A stretch of 64,000 nucleotides of DNA from Flectonema sp. DT1601 (GCA_964019425.1 OZ025849.1:62001-126000), one strand, 5' to 3'; positions 44,301 through 55,168 are shown, counted from the stretch's first letter. Translations and numbers: made by a program. The notes: generated by a model from the sequence alone, not told the origin.

Positions 44301-47160
44301 TATCCTGTATACTCTGTATCTTTTCCGATAAATAAGATATAGTGAGTGTATGCTAATCTACGTGTAATTATAACGAATGGAAAGCGTTTTAGGTTTTGTT
44401 CTTTGAGTATATTGTTGACTTTATCTAAATCTTCTGCGCTGGTACAATGATGTATTTCTAAAGACAGATGAATCTTAATTGTCTCATATATGACTAATTG
44501 GTGAAACCATCCATCAGGATTGAATTGGAACATTTCAACCAATCCTAACCACTTCATTTCTTGTGTTGCCAACTCATCTTGAATCTTAAAGACTTTAGAT
44601 ATCTGAATTCTCTCGATGTTCAGATAATCAGCCATAAAATTAATGGTGGCCCAACCACACTCACCGCTGTTAAGGCCTTCAGCTGGTTTAGTGTGCATAG
44701 AAATAGGAAACCTTTTATCGATCGAGATATCCCATTCAGGACCTCTATCATTCTTCATAACCGGTTTTTCAGTTTGAGATTTTTCCGTTTCATCTTCTTG
44801 CGTTTCTGTATTATCTGTCATAACTACATCAGTATCTGGTGTGTTAGGAGTTGACTTCCCTTCTGTTGTAACTTCCGCCGATTTTCCAGGCGTGTCAACC
44901 TTGAGGAAGATTTTTTGAATATCACTTTCCGTATATTTACTTGTAATTGGAAAGTAATAACCTCCATTAGTACGACCAACAACCATGTGACATTCGTGAT
45001 TCACATGTTTGTTAATTATTTCACGGGTTGTCTTACCCTGGTCGTATGATGGAATACTGATGTTAACAGGTAGTATTTTGTCGAAGTCTTTGCAAAATTT
45101 GGTTACTTTGAATATCCCATTGCGATATTTAATATCCAAAGCATCAATCTGTGTCTCAGTGTTCTTGTTTATTGCGGTGGAACATATTAGACATTGATCT
45201 GGATTGTTAGTGATTGAGTGACTTGCAATCCGGAATGCAGTAACCATGGTGTTATTACATTTTTTGAGTTTTGCATACCCAACGTTCTTATCGAGTAACA
45301 TGTTATAAATGTCATCTCGTCCATTCAGTTTGTAGTACTGTTGGATTGTTTTCTTCTCAGAGGTGACGGGTAGTTCCTTGTCATATCTCCAATTTGTCTT
45401 GAAAAAGAATTGCTGGAGGTTATCTCTCTGTTTCGGAAAATCCCAGTATGTACTAAGAATGAAATCTTTGTATTGTGGGAAGAGGCTCTTCTTCGAGTAC
45501 CCTCGGCTGCGTAGCCTGTAAATCACCTTTTCGATTTCCAAGTATAAGTCGAAGTCATTGTTGATATTGGTTGCTGCTCTGTACAAGGCTCCTTTCAATA
45601 TGCCCGGACCAAGGCTTCTTGGTGCGTTTGATGTCGAGCTTGTGTATTTGATGGGTTGAAAATTGAACAGATTTTCTTTGTCCCATATTGACAGACGAAT
45701 GAATGGATGTCCTCTTGGTCTTTCTTCAAATCTTACTCTCATTCCTAGGAAAACTATGTCATTGCGTCCAAGTGACGTATCTGTGTATAACATTTGATAT
45801 TCAGCTTGCGGAGGTGGAGTAGGTTCATTCTTACTAAAGATTAGAAAGTCATCAATATATCTGAAGATTATCCTGTCATTAGCAATACTTAAACCATTGC
45901 TATGGATGATGTTGTCAATCCAGTTCTTTTCGATACCAAAGCAGTACAGATTAGCAATGTGAGGAGAGCATTGAGAACCCATTGGAATACCATGACATTG
46001 CCTTAACATATGGTCACCATTTTTAATATAAGAATTAGATAGTATTACATTCAGTAGTTCCTTGATCTCCTCTATGTTGTAAGCAACTTGCACATCTTCG
46101 TTAAATTCGTTTGCCAAGTAGAAATCTTTACCAATTCGACTTCGTTTATCTCTAACTATCAAATTGTCTCCAATGTATTCTTCGACTAATGTATTAATAA
46201 CAGCTTTAATTTTTGTATGTGGTAAGTTGGTGTACATATCTGAGAAGTCAAAAGTGCTAACTCTCATTTCTTGAAGAGAGGAGTAGTTACTTTTAATGTA
46301 CTGAGCAACTTCATCAACATTATCCACAATGAAGTATTTTCTGACTCCTGTTGTATCAGATTTCTCTGTTTCGACTTTTTTAACTATAGACATAAATGTT
46401 TTCATGATACCAGAGAATTCTGTAGCCATGTCTGTGGTTGCAGAAAAAGGTGCCGGTGAAATTCTGGAGTTAATGTACCGAACTTCCATTGTTTTGTTAG
46501 ACGTGCCAGCTATGAATCTGAATTTAGGTGGAACCTTGTGCATCTTTGGATTACCATATAAGTATGGTAAGTTATCGGTATGTCGAAACTTATGTTTTTT
46601 GTTGATGCTTTCAATGTTCTTCATTATGGGTTCTCTCTGTTCTTCCGGAATTGTAAGATAAACAGAGTTGTTGTTGACTTGTTCACTCAACTTGTGCGTA
46701 TAATACTTCTTACAACATACAGCAATATCGTGAGTTGTTTTGTCAATATTAGTAAATACAAGGTGCTCTCTGAGTTTCTTGACTTCTTTTTCGACTTGTT
46801 TGAATTCATCTACAATGTCAATTTGTGGAAGTTTCCCGATTTGTTTTTTAATGGCATTCTTTAGGAATTTACTCAACGGAGTAAATTTTTCATCCATAAA
46901 ATATTGAATGATATAATCGTCAATCGAATTCATTATTTCCTGTGATATGCTTCTCGGGTCTTCAAAGAGTCGATATCTCGCTCCTTTCGATAGAAGTGTT
47001 CGAAGTCTATTCGAGATGTTTAATTTAGATGAATGTGTCATCACATGTGTTTCGTCTTCTTGAAATTCTTTCTTAATGAATGAATGACACTTACATGTCG
47101 ATGGTTCACACAATTCGGTTGTTGCTTCGATCGTTGAACTATCGTTTGCGCGGGGGGTAG
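41366..47160 (-). pseudogene. Retroelement copy B, nearly full but broken
   Basis: Penelope-like element of the same family as copy C. It lacks the first ~190 residues; the 5' end is fused to a G-rich junction near 47150-47170. The reverse transcriptase is complete, with HSSKLNISNRL, LPYLYGNPKMHK, FDFSDMYTNLPH, GIPMGSQCSPHIANLY and FRYIDDFLIF. The Cys/His domain follows (GECGWATINF, THYILF). The tail has about thirteen KEVIQ(D/E)P heptads encoded by a 21-bp repeat (43727-43975), many SPP motifs, a CCHC finger (CKYCFKTKKSIIDHVHIC) and the shared end. The tail region is interrupted by about two breaks. It is about two-thirds identical to C by eye and nearly identical to D over their overlap. 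Confidence 0.8.
43727..43975 (-). repeat. 21-bp minisatellite coding KEVIQ(D/E)P
   Basis: About a dozen units of a 21-bp repeat in frame with copy B's protein. Copy D has about nine units with V/T and D/E variants at 58808-59005; copy C lacks it. Confidence 0.85.
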
Positions 47161-47224
47161 GGGGGGGTACAAGCATCGATTTTACGGAGATTTTGGGCAC
47201 TTTCGGTTTTTTCCCGGAGAACAA

Positions 47225-47366
47225 ATTTTTTGGGCACCCATATTATGAAAAGTACAACATATACCCCAAAAATGGGGATTGCGATCCAAAGAAACAGTTC
47301 TTCGGCACTTTAGAGCAAGTCTTTGAAAAATCTCAAAAAGTGTGGACCGTGTGGTACCTGAGGGGG
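47225..47366. repeat. gggcaccc block, second copy
   Basis: Matches 35625-35760. It lies between the truncated 5' end of copy B and the 3' end of copy C, bounded on both sides by G-runs. Confidence 0.6.
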
Positions 47367-47719
47367 GTTGTATGTTCGATTTTGTAAAAATTACAACTGG
47401 GTTGTATCATAAAAACATAAAGATAATTTAACATTAGTTTTAAATACAGTGACTAAGGGTGATGCGCAACTTAGCATATTAAAGTAACTATTAGGTTTCG
47501 AGAGTAATCCATATACCTCTTACCTCTATTCTCTCTCATCAGTATGGTGTAGAAGTAAGTCAGTCAAATGTTGAGACTGAGTCATTCCAGTTTGCAGGAC
47601 TGGAATGTAGTTACTTTGTGTTTCATGTTCATAAATAAAAAAAACATATTTTTTGCTGTTACTAGTTCGTAGCTCACTACTAGTGGAGCACTTTTCTACA
47701 ATAAATGTAGAAAGTGTTT
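47367..47719 (-). other. 3' region of retroelement copy C
   Basis: The element's 3' end abuts a CCCCCC run (plus-strand gggggg at 47364-47372). A near-perfect hairpin CACTTTCTACA / TGTAGAAAAGTG lies directly after the stop codon and could protect or define the RNA 3' region. The upstream hairpin reads ATTCCAGT...ACTGGAAT. Confidence 0.7.
47481..47617 (-). ncRNA. Hammerhead-ribozyme-like motif, copy C
   Basis: CTGATGA (47542-47536), GAGAG, 26-nt loop, CTCTC, GAAA (47499-47496), enclosed by the 10-bp AAAGTAACTA/TAGTTACTTT stem. The candidate cleavage triplet is GTC (in CTCAGTC). Only one further stem III pair is possible here, and stem I is weak. Confidence 0.45.
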
Positions 47720-50700
47720 TTAATTATCAAAGTCTGATAATTGTTCCTTAGCATCAGGGATATCTGGAGTTGAAGATCTCTGTGAAATACTCATATCATC
47801 TGAAGAATCATGTTCATCTTGTTTGCTTCTTTTCTTTCGAGTATTTCTTCTGAGCATCGGTCTCATTGGACTCTGCGAGTTGAGTCTTTTTACCAATTTC
47901 AGTTTCTTCTTTTCCTTTCCCTTTGCTAATTTCTGTTTTTGTACTTCTTTAAGTTTCATTTTCTGTGCCAACTTATGTTCAGTACACTCATTTTTAAGCC
48001 TTTTCCGGTTGCTCAGGTATTTTTTGATTCTCACAATTCGCATTGGACTCTGTGAGTTCAGTCTCTTGTTACTGCTTCTCTCTGGTTCATCAGCGACCGT
48101 TTGTGTTGCCAACTTGCCATTCTTTTTGATAGATAACATATGAGTTTCTGTCTCATCTTTTGTAACAGTTACAATACTATTTCGAGGATCCGTTTTGTAT
48201 TCAGTGACCGTAAATGAAGTGTTATCATCTTCATCAACATATGTTGGATATTCTTTTGATGCTCTGAATATTCCACATTTATTGATATGGTCAATAAATG
48301 ACTTCCAGGATTTATTGCAATATTTGCAAGTTTTACCGATATTCTCTGTATCTGTGTATGTTAGTACTCTTGATACCTTTTGTGGTGTAATCGGTATTGT
48401 TGTTCCGGAATTCGTGGCTTTACTGCTTACAGTAGGTGGTGTTTCCATCTTCCTGGCTACTGTTTGTGGTGTAGTTGATCTTAGTCTGTATGTGGTGACT
48501 ATTTTCTCCAACTGTCTTTCTTTTGACAAACTTCGTATTAATTCGAGGTTCTTTCCATCCCAACATGCTTGTTGGGTTTGTGGAATTATTTTAGTCGGAG
48601 TTTCGATCTTCAGAGGCGTCTTTATTTTCAGTGGAGTCTTAATCTTAATCGGAGTTATTGGTGGTGACTCCATCCTGTCTTTGGATGGAGTCATTAAGCC
48701 AGCATATCTATGCTCCGGTGATTCTTGTGTCTCTGGTGACATAGTTTCCATTACCATGTCAGAGTCCGTATCCAGTTGTACTGTTGCTGGTGACGGCATA
48801 TCGATCATATCCACATCATTATGATCCAGATCCAATGGTGATACAATCGGTAATTGTATCGTTTTCATAGATTGAATCACACTTTGATGTACAGTCGGAG
48901 GTTCCAATTGTGATACCTTTGAGATCGTTGCTGGCATCAACGTTGGGATTGCAGGTGGGGCCATTGTAGGTGCCTCATTTGCAATAACTTGTGTCTTCTT
49001 CTGAATTACAGTCGGCGGTGCTAATTGTGATATTTTTGAAATCCTTGCTGGCATCAGCGTTGGAATTATCGGCGGGGCCTGTGTAAGTGCATCACTCGCA
49101 CTGACTTGTGTATTCTTTTGAAGTACAATTGACGGTGTCGATTGTGATAAATTTGTAATTGGTGTTGGTATCATTGTTGGAATTATCGGCGGGACCTGTG
49201 TGAGTTCATCATTTGCAATGACTTGTGTCTTCTTTTGAAGTACAGTCGGCGGTGCCAATTGTGATACCTTTGAAATCGTTGCTGGCATCAATGTCGGGAT
49301 TGCTGGTGGGGCTACCGTAAGTGCATTATTTACAGTGACTAGCGTCTTCTGAAAACTATTTGATGGTAGCGATATAATTTTTTGCATTACCGAAGGTTCC
49401 ATTTTTATTATCTTCGGTATCGTTATTGGTATTGTCATTGGAATTATTGATGGTCTTGGTAACACTGGTGATAGTAGTACTGGTAATGGTGGTATCTTCA
49501 CCATCGGCGATATGTACAGGGTCGGTATATTATCCTGGCATATCTTTGGTGGTGATACGGCCCTTATCTCTATCTTATTGACTTTTCCCGGTGTCGATAT
49601 GGGCTTCATTTTGTCCGCTTTTTCGATTGCCGAAATCATTGTCTCAAGATCTGTTACATCCTCCTCGTCCGTGGATTTTTTAAATTCCACTTCTGTAGTT
49701 TTTGTTGTGGAATTATCCTTTGCTGGTGACTCCGTTATTGCCAGTGCAGACAAGTCTATTGGAGGAATATCTTTCGTTGTTTTCATTACAACGTGGTATT
49801 CGTATTCCTTCAACGGATACTTCGTCATGATATCTTCTATCCCATCACAATCTGGAGTTGGATTGATTATATCAAATCCCTTGTATTTAGAATTTATATC
49901 AATAAAGACGATGTAATGTGTGTAGGCTGCTCTACGTGACACTATGATGTATGGAATGACAATAGTTTCTTGTTCTGTTGGACCTACTGTGATTGTTTTC
50001 AGCTGTTCATGGGTTGTCACATGTGTTACTTCTAGTCCCAGATATATTCTTATTGTTTCATAAATAACTATCTGATGAAACCAACCATCTGGGTTAAATG
50101 AGAACATCAAGTTCTCTCCAATTAACTTAAGCTCTTGCTCTGCGAGTCGGAATTGAATCTTAAACATCTTCGATATTCTGATTCTTTCAGTTTTGAGGTG
50201 ATCTGCTATGAAGTTAACAGTTGCCCAGCCACATTCCCCACTACGAAGTCCTTCTGCTGGTTGCGTGTGCATCGTAATAGGGAATTTATTATCAATGAAG
50301 GTGGACCAATAATCTTCGTTTGGTACTTCAGTTTTTCCAGACTCTTCTGACTTCTGCTCCTTTTGTACTACTTTCAAGTCTTTCGACGTGTTGTCAGCGA
50401 TATCGGATTTTTCTGGATCCTTCTTTTCGAGTAGCTGACTTTGAATTTCCTTTTCCGTGTATCTTGCTGTAATTGGAAAGAAAAATCCACCTTCCGTACA
50501 TCCGATCAACATGTGACATTCGTGATTGTTATCTTTGTTGACTACTACTCGAGTTGTTATACCCTTTTTGTATGAAAGGATACTGACATTGATAGGCAAT
50601 ATCTCTTTAAATTCCTTGTAGAATTTTGCTGTTTTGAATATTCCAGTGTGATATTTAATGTTGATATCATTGACCAGTGATTCAGTGTCGTCAGAGATTA

Positions 50701-53245
50701 TAGCTTTGCATTGCTGACATTCCTTCTTGTTTTTAATAATCGCTTGACTGGCAATTTTAAATGATGTCACCAATGTGTTGTCATTCCTCCTTAATTTCGC
50801 ATATCCAATTCTCTTGTCCAACAACATATTATAAATGTCATCCCTTCCATTGACTTTATAATGTTGTTGGATTGTCTGTTTTTCTTTCGATACTGGTCTT
50901 CCGTTGTCATATTTCCGATTGATTTCAAAGAAATGATGATGAAGACTTTCCCTTTGTTTTGGGAAATCCCAGTATGTACCCAGTACAAAGTCTTTGTATT
51001 GGGGGAACAGACTGTTTTTCGAGTATCCGCGACTTCTCAGACGGTATAGCACTTTCTCAATTTCAAGGTATAAGTCGAAATCGTTATTGATATTAGTAGC
51101 GGCTCTGTACATGGCACCTTTTAGAATACCTGGTCCTAGGCTTTTCGGTGCGTTGGATTCCGAACTGGTATACTTAATGGGTTGGAAATTAAACAGATTT
51201 TCTTTATCCCATATTGAAAGTCGTACGAACGGGTGTCCTCTCGGCCTTTCTTCCAACCGGATTCTCATCCCAAGGAATACTACATCGTTGTTGCCCATTG
51301 ATGTATCTGTATATGACATTTTATACATCTCACTCGGTGGTGGGCTTGGGTCATTGTGGCTGAAAATTAAAAAATCATCAATGTATCTGAATATGATTTT
51401 GTTATTTATCGCTGCCCCAATACCTTTCTGTGAAAAGACGTTTTCCACCCATTGTTTTTCAATGCCAAAGCAGTATAAGTTCGCAATATGTGGTGAGCAT
51501 TGAGAACCCATCGGTATACCATGGCTTTGTTTGAGCATAAGTTCTCCATTCTTAATGTAAGCATTAGATAGAATCGTGCTGAGTAATTCTTTAACTTTGC
51601 TCTCTTCGTATGCTACTTGAACATCTTTATCGTAGCTTTTGTCAAGGTAAAAGTCTTTACCAATTCCACTTCTTTTGTCTCTAACCATTATCTGCCCGTC
51701 CATGTACTTGCTGATTAATTCGTTGATAACTTTTTTAATCTTATCATGGGGGAGGTTCGTGTACATATCTGAGAAATCATATGTCTTTACCTTCATTTGT
51801 TGGAGAGTTGAGTAGTTGCTTTTGATGTACTGTGCAACTTCATCTACATTCTGAATTATAAAATACTTTCTTATATTCGTTGTTTCGTATTCCACTTTTT
51901 CAGCTTTTTTAACTATTTCCATGAAAGTCTTAAGTATCCCAGACATTTCCTTTGACATGTCTGTTGTGGCTGTGAAGGGCGCAGGCATTACCTTAGAGTT
52001 GATGTATTTGACATCCAGTGTTTTGTTCGAAGTTCCAGCTATGAATCTAAACTTCGGAGGGTCTTTATGCATCTTCGGATTTCCATATAAATATGGCAAA
52101 TTTTCCGTATTTCTGAAACCATGTTTCTTGTTGATGTCTTCGATCCTTTTCATCGTTGGATTTATCTGATCTTTCGGAACCTCTGCGTACACAATTCTGT
52201 TACCGATGTGCTCGTTTAGTTTTGTGTTGTAGTATTTCTTACAACATACTGCCAGATCGTGTGTCGTTTTGTCGATTCTGGTAAAAATCAAATGTTTTTT
52301 AATTTCCTTCAGTTCCTTCTGTACTTGTTTGAATTCATCAATAACATCCATCTGCGGTAGCTTTCCGATTTGATTTTTTGCCGCCTTTTTTAAAAAAATA
52401 CATAGAGGTTCGTATTTCTCATCTGGGAAGTAATGCATGATGTATTCATCTATTGCGTACATTACTTCTTCCGTGACAGTTTTCGGATCCTCAAAGAGTC
52501 TATATCTAGCACCTCTCGATAATAACATCTTAAGTCTGTTGGATATATTCAGCTTTGATGAGTGTGTGATCACATGTTTTTCTTCTTCTCTGTATTCTTT
52601 CTTTATGAATACATGACATTTACATGTCTCAGGATCACATAGTTCTTCTTGTGCGTTGTCTGTTGAACTATCATTGGCACGGTCACATAGCACATCCTCC
52701 AACTTAGTTGTCAAGTATCTTGACACTTTCATTGTCGGAAGTATTTCTGCTCGGTCTTTGGCGAGGAGTAACGCCTGTTTGCATGTGAATACCCTTTTGA
52801 GATCCAATTTCTCAATCAAAGGGTGTACAAACCGAATTTTAAGCCATGTTGATCCGAGTTTTGATATCCTTTTCGTCTCTGTATCTTTTTTCTTGTCTGA
52901 TAATCTATCTTTAAGTGCTAAGATTATCTGACTGATGATATCAATTTCTTGATGAGACGCTTGGATATGGTCGATGATCCATGCTAGCAACCTTTGAGTT
53001 CTATTAATTGACCACTTGGCTATAGCATCCTCATTGATCTTTGGTAAGTCGATCAGGCTCTGTATTTGTTTTCTGATACCAACGTATTTACCTGGTTCAG
53101 TATCTACTATCAGAGTGTCTCCTTCCAAATGATACCACTTTTTTGGGATTGACGGTTCTCGTTTTTCCGGTATTCTCCGGTTTTGTACTTCACTTCCCGT
53201 CTTTAGTGGCTTTCCGACATATGCCTTATTTGGCATTCTGAACAT
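47720..53245 (-). CDS. Penelope-like retroelement polyprotein, copy C (open frame)
   Basis: 1841 residues, uninterrupted. Residues 1-190 are unrecognised. A Cys cluster (CDPETCKC) near 203-210 precedes HSSKLNISNRL...LLSRGARY (228-248), the N-terminal block of Penelope-like RTs. RT motifs follow: LPYLYGNPKMHK (383-394), TYDFSDMYTNLPH (488-500, motif A Asp), GIPMGSQCSPHIANLY (576-591), FRYIDDFLIF (619-628, catalytic DD) and VFLGM (656). Residues 985-1135 resemble a papain-fold, Josephin/OTU-like peptidase: GECGWA (Cys 1005), THYIVF (His 1110) and FDIINPTPD. The tail has four ~37-residue repeats (APPxIPTLMPAxISKxSQ), many SP/TP sites, a CCHC finger (CKYCNKSWKSFIDHINKC) and two KRLNSQSPMR motifs. 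No GIY-YIG, integrase or capsid was seen. The RT is firm; the peptidase call is by motif only. Confidence 0.8.
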   Translation of the reverse strand: MFRMPNKAYVGKPLKTGSEVQNRRIPEKREPSIPKKWYHLEGDTLIVDTEPGKYVGIRKQIQSLIDLPKINEDAIAKWSINRTQRLLAWIIDHIQASHQEIDIISQIILALKDRLSDKKKDTETKRISKLGSTWLKIRFVHPLIEKLDLKRVFTCKQALLLAKDRAEILPTMKVSRYLTTKLEDVLCDRANDSSTDNAQEELCDPETCKCHVFIKKEYREEEKHVITHSSKLNISNRLKMLLSRGARYRLFEDPKTVTEEVMYAIDEYIMHYFPDEKYEPLCIFLKKAAKNQIGKLPQMDVIDEFKQVQKELKEIKKHLIFTRIDKTTHDLAVCCKKYYNTKLNEHIGNRIVYAEVPKDQINPTMKRIEDINKKHGFRNTENLPYLYGNPKMHKDPPKFRFIAGTSNKTLDVKYINSKVMPAPFTATTDMSKEMSGILKTFMEIVKKAEKVEYETTNIRKYFIIQNVDEVAQYIKSNYSTLQQMKVKTYDFSDMYTNLPHDKIKKVINELISKYMDGQIMVRDKRSGIGKDFYLDKSYDKDVQVAYEESKVKELLSTILSNAYIKNGELMLKQSHGIPMGSQCSPHIANLYCFGIEKQWVENVFSQKGIGAAINNKIIFRYIDDFLIFSHNDPSPPPSEMYKMSYTDTSMGNNDVVFLGMRIRLEERPRGHPFVRLSIWDKENLFNFQPIKYTSSESNAPKSLGPGILKGAMYRAATNINNDFDLYLEIEKVLYRLRSRGYSKNSLFPQYKDFVLGTYWDFPKQRESLHHHFFEINRKYDNGRPVSKEKQTIQQHYKVNGRDDIYNMLLDKRIGYAKLRRNDNTLVTSFKIASQAIIKNKKECQQCKAIISDDTESLVNDINIKYHTGIFKTAKFYKEFKEILPINVSILSYKKGITTRVVVNKDNNHECHMLIGCTEGGFFFPITARYTEKEIQSQLLEKKDPEKSDIADNTSKDLKVVQKEQKSEESGKTEVPNEDYWSTFIDNKFPITMHTQPAEGLRSGECGWATVNFIADHLKTERIRISKMFKIQFRLAEQELKLIGENLMFSFNPDGWFHQIVIYETIRIYLGLEVTHVTTHEQLKTITVGPTEQETIVIPYIIVSRRAAYTHYIVFIDINSKYKGFDIINPTPDCDGIEDIMTKYPLKEYEYHVVMKTTKDIPPIDLSALAITESPAKDNSTTKTTEVEFKKSTDEEDVTDLETMISAIEKADKMKPISTPGKVNKIEIRAVSPPKICQDNIPTLYISPMVKIPPLPVLLSPVLPRPSIIPMTIPITIPKIIKMEPSVMQKIISLPSNSFQKTLVTVNNALTVAPPAIPTLMPATISKVSQLAPPTVLQKKTQVIANDELTQVPPIIPTMIPTPITNLSQSTPSIVLQKNTQVSASDALTQAPPIIPTLMPARISKISQLAPPTVIQKKTQVIANEAPTMAPPAIPTLMPATISKVSQLEPPTVHQSVIQSMKTIQLPIVSPLDLDHNDVDMIDMPSPATVQLDTDSDMVMETMSPETQESPEHRYAGLMTPSKDRMESPPITPIKIKTPLKIKTPLKIETPTKIIPQTQQACWDGKNLELIRSLSKERQLEKIVTTYRLRSTTPQTVARKMETPPTVSSKATNSGTTIPITPQKVSRVLTYTDTENIGKTCKYCNKSWKSFIDHINKCGIFRASKEYPTYVDEDDNTSFTVTEYKTDPRNSIVTVTKDETETHMLSIKKNGKLATQTVADEPERSSNKRLNSQSPMRIVRIKKYLSNRKRLKNECTEHKLAQKMKLKEVQKQKLAKGKEKKKLKLVKRLNSQSPMRPMLRRNTRKKRSKQDEHDSSDDMSISQRSSTPDIPDAKEQLSDFDN

Positions 53246-53281
53246 ATTCGTTTGTGGATTTAGATCTTTTTATTAATTTTG

Positions 53282-53422
53282 AAAAAAAAAAACAATCAGT
53301 TTAGCGTCTTGATCAGGACGGAAAATAGAAAGTGATCGACATAGTCGATCGATAAAAAAAACAATGATAATATTGTTTATTCTTTTTTTTTTTTTTTTTT
53401 TTAAATTCTTTTTATTTATTTT
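53282..53422 (-). promoter_or_regulatory. Satellite unit upstream of retroelement C
   Basis: One satellite B unit lies 40-130 bp upstream of the copy C start codon: caatcagtttagcgtcttga, caggacgg, ATCGACATAGTCGAT, then a CAATGATAATATTG palindrome. Relative to C's direction it has the same orientation as the unit upstream of the MORN genes. A promoter role is inferred from position. Confidence 0.45.
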
Positions 53423-53632
53423 TTAACCCATTAAGGACGGGGGGTCCACTACAGTGGTTATTTTGAAATTTTATTTTCGCTAAGGGGAAAACCCGGCTAA
53501 CGCTACCCAGGGGGGGTGTAATCGAGGCCGTTTCGCGACGAATCTTGGGTGGGATGGCGTGGTTCGCTGTGTTTTCATTCATGAAATTCAAAACTAATAA
53601 TCGAAATTTTACCACCTAACAAGAAGTTTCGT

Positions 53633-54117
53633 GTGCCTGTTGAAATTGATACAAGTTCGGCGTCCTATGAAAGTCTGATGATGATGGATTCTGTATCGGA
53701 GTCGTCATCTGACAGCAACACAGCAAAGGTATCAAAGTGGGGGGGCAAAACCAAGAGAATCCCCAGGGAAAAACGGAAAGGACCTACCCAGAGTGTGAGC
53801 GACTTTAATGAAATGAGCGAATTGAAGGCATCCAACTCATTTTCACTGATCATGTGCTTAAAATGATATTTCGACACACTCTTGCCTACCCGATTGACAA
53901 AGAGACGTCCATGAAGTCACTAGAAGTTGGTGAACTGAAATGCTTTCTCCGTAATTTCCACACTGCTAACAAACACATTCCTGCTTCTTATGTTCATAGT
54001 CTTGTTAAACCCCATAATAATAAAGGGCATTGGGTGACGTTTGACAATTTCAATTCGTCATACGCATTTCTTGTTTTGATGTTAGCGAAAGGGTTCCACT
54101 GTGTTGGAACAGCCTGA
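53633..54117 (+). pseudogene. piggyBac transposase, N-terminal and middle parts
   Basis: Residues SESSSDSNTAKVS form an acidic/serine N-terminal region. After a frame change come MKSLEVGELKCFLRNF and NKGHWVTFDNFNSSYAFLVL...GFHCVGTA, the latter matching the piggyBac block with a catalytic Asp (TDNF-type). Sequence expected between these, including the first catalytic Asp, is missing, so there is an internal deletion as well as frame loss. Confidence 0.8.
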
Positions 54118-54381
54118 CGGAACAGAAAGGGAGTTCTGTTGATGTTACAAAACCGAAGGCTACCCCTGGACCGGGACGACTAAGCAAATCGGAAGTGAAA
54201 GAAAGACCGAAGAATCTTTCTGCTTCTTACCTTCAGTCAAGCACGGCATCCACCATATAAAGTGGAGAGACTCAAAGGATGTGCATCTTTTCAGTACTCT
54301 TCCCTTACGTGAGCACTGTGTCGATGTATATCGCTGGATTAGGAAGAGAAATAAAAAAGAAAAAGTGCCGATCAAACTACC

Positions 54382-54960
54382 GTGCAAGTAGACAGGTACA
54401 CCAAAACGATGGGAGGTGTTAACCTGATGGATAGCGTGAAGGGAAGGGCGAACAGAAACCTTCAAACTAAACGATGGCATCTAAAGGTTTTCGACTACTT
54501 GCTGAAAGTTTCAATGTTCAACACGTTTACCCTTCAAAAGAAATGCGGTAAGGATACTGGTACCTACACACGGTATGTAGAGGAGCTCGCTATGCAACTC
54601 GTCAGTGACGGGACGTCGAGAGACAAGACAACCAATACTACATCTACTATTGACTCGGGTTCGCACTTTTCACACATGTTCAGCACCACTGAGCACTATC
54701 CATCAATATTTGGCGCTGCTAAACAATGTAAGTATCACAATACTCGAGTGAGGACTACTTATGGATGCCAGGGGTGTAAGGTTTTTATGTGTCCTGCACC
54801 CTGTTTTGGCAAATACCACTTAAATCTTACAAAGGGGAGAACATTTGCGTCCCATACCACCACCTCTGTGTCGGGAGGTGCTATCCGGGAAGAATGTACG
54901 AAGGGGAAGACCCCTGCACTCACAACAACATCAAAATTGAAGAGGCGCAGGGAGTCATAA
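54382..54960 (+). pseudogene. piggyBac transposase, C-terminal part
   Basis: DRYTKTMGGVNLMDSVKGRA contains the third conserved Asp region of DDE_Tnp_1_7, and KRWHLKVFDYLLKVSMFN follows it. The end has the piggyBac Cys-rich domain: C-x..H..TRVRTTYGCQGCKVFMCP, then CFGKYH. The segment between 54117 and 54382 is recognisable only in changing frames. No functional protein is expected. Confidence 0.85.
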
Positions 54961-55168
54961 GAACTGAGCTTATTTTTGTCTTTGGTGGTGTTTTCATTTG
55001 TTCTGTTCACCCTTTAGGTGGTGAATGTGTGTGTATTTTTAACGGGCAGGCAATGGCGGTTCACTTTGTCACATCACCTTTCCGAGCCCCCCTACCCCTT
55101 TTCCCCGTTAGCTCTTTTTTCAAAAAAAGTCAAAAAACCGGGTTTTACCCCCGTCCGTAATGGGTTAA

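Larger units (their letters stand above)
53427..55164 (+). mobile_element. piggyBac DNA transposon, internally deleted
   Basis: Terminal inverted repeats CCCATTAAGGACGGGGG (53427-53443) and its near-complement ending at 55164 (inward CCCATTACGGACGGGGG) are flanked by TTAA on each side (53423-53426, 55165-55168), the piggyBac target duplication. At 1738 bp it is shorter than typical autonomous copies. It inserted into the satellite tract upstream of retroelement C, splitting it. Confidence 0.92.

Noticed and set aside
47720-53245. Polinton, giant-virus or LTR-retrovirus origin for the large frames
   Set aside because: No protein-primed DNA polymerase, integrase, capsid, RNase H or long terminal repeats were recognised; the RT motifs fit Penelope-like elements.
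47720-53245. GIY-YIG endonuclease in the retroelement
   Set aside because: I looked in the N-terminal 200 residues and after the RT (residues 760-980) and saw no GIY...YIG pair; GIFKTAKF-type strings do not fit.
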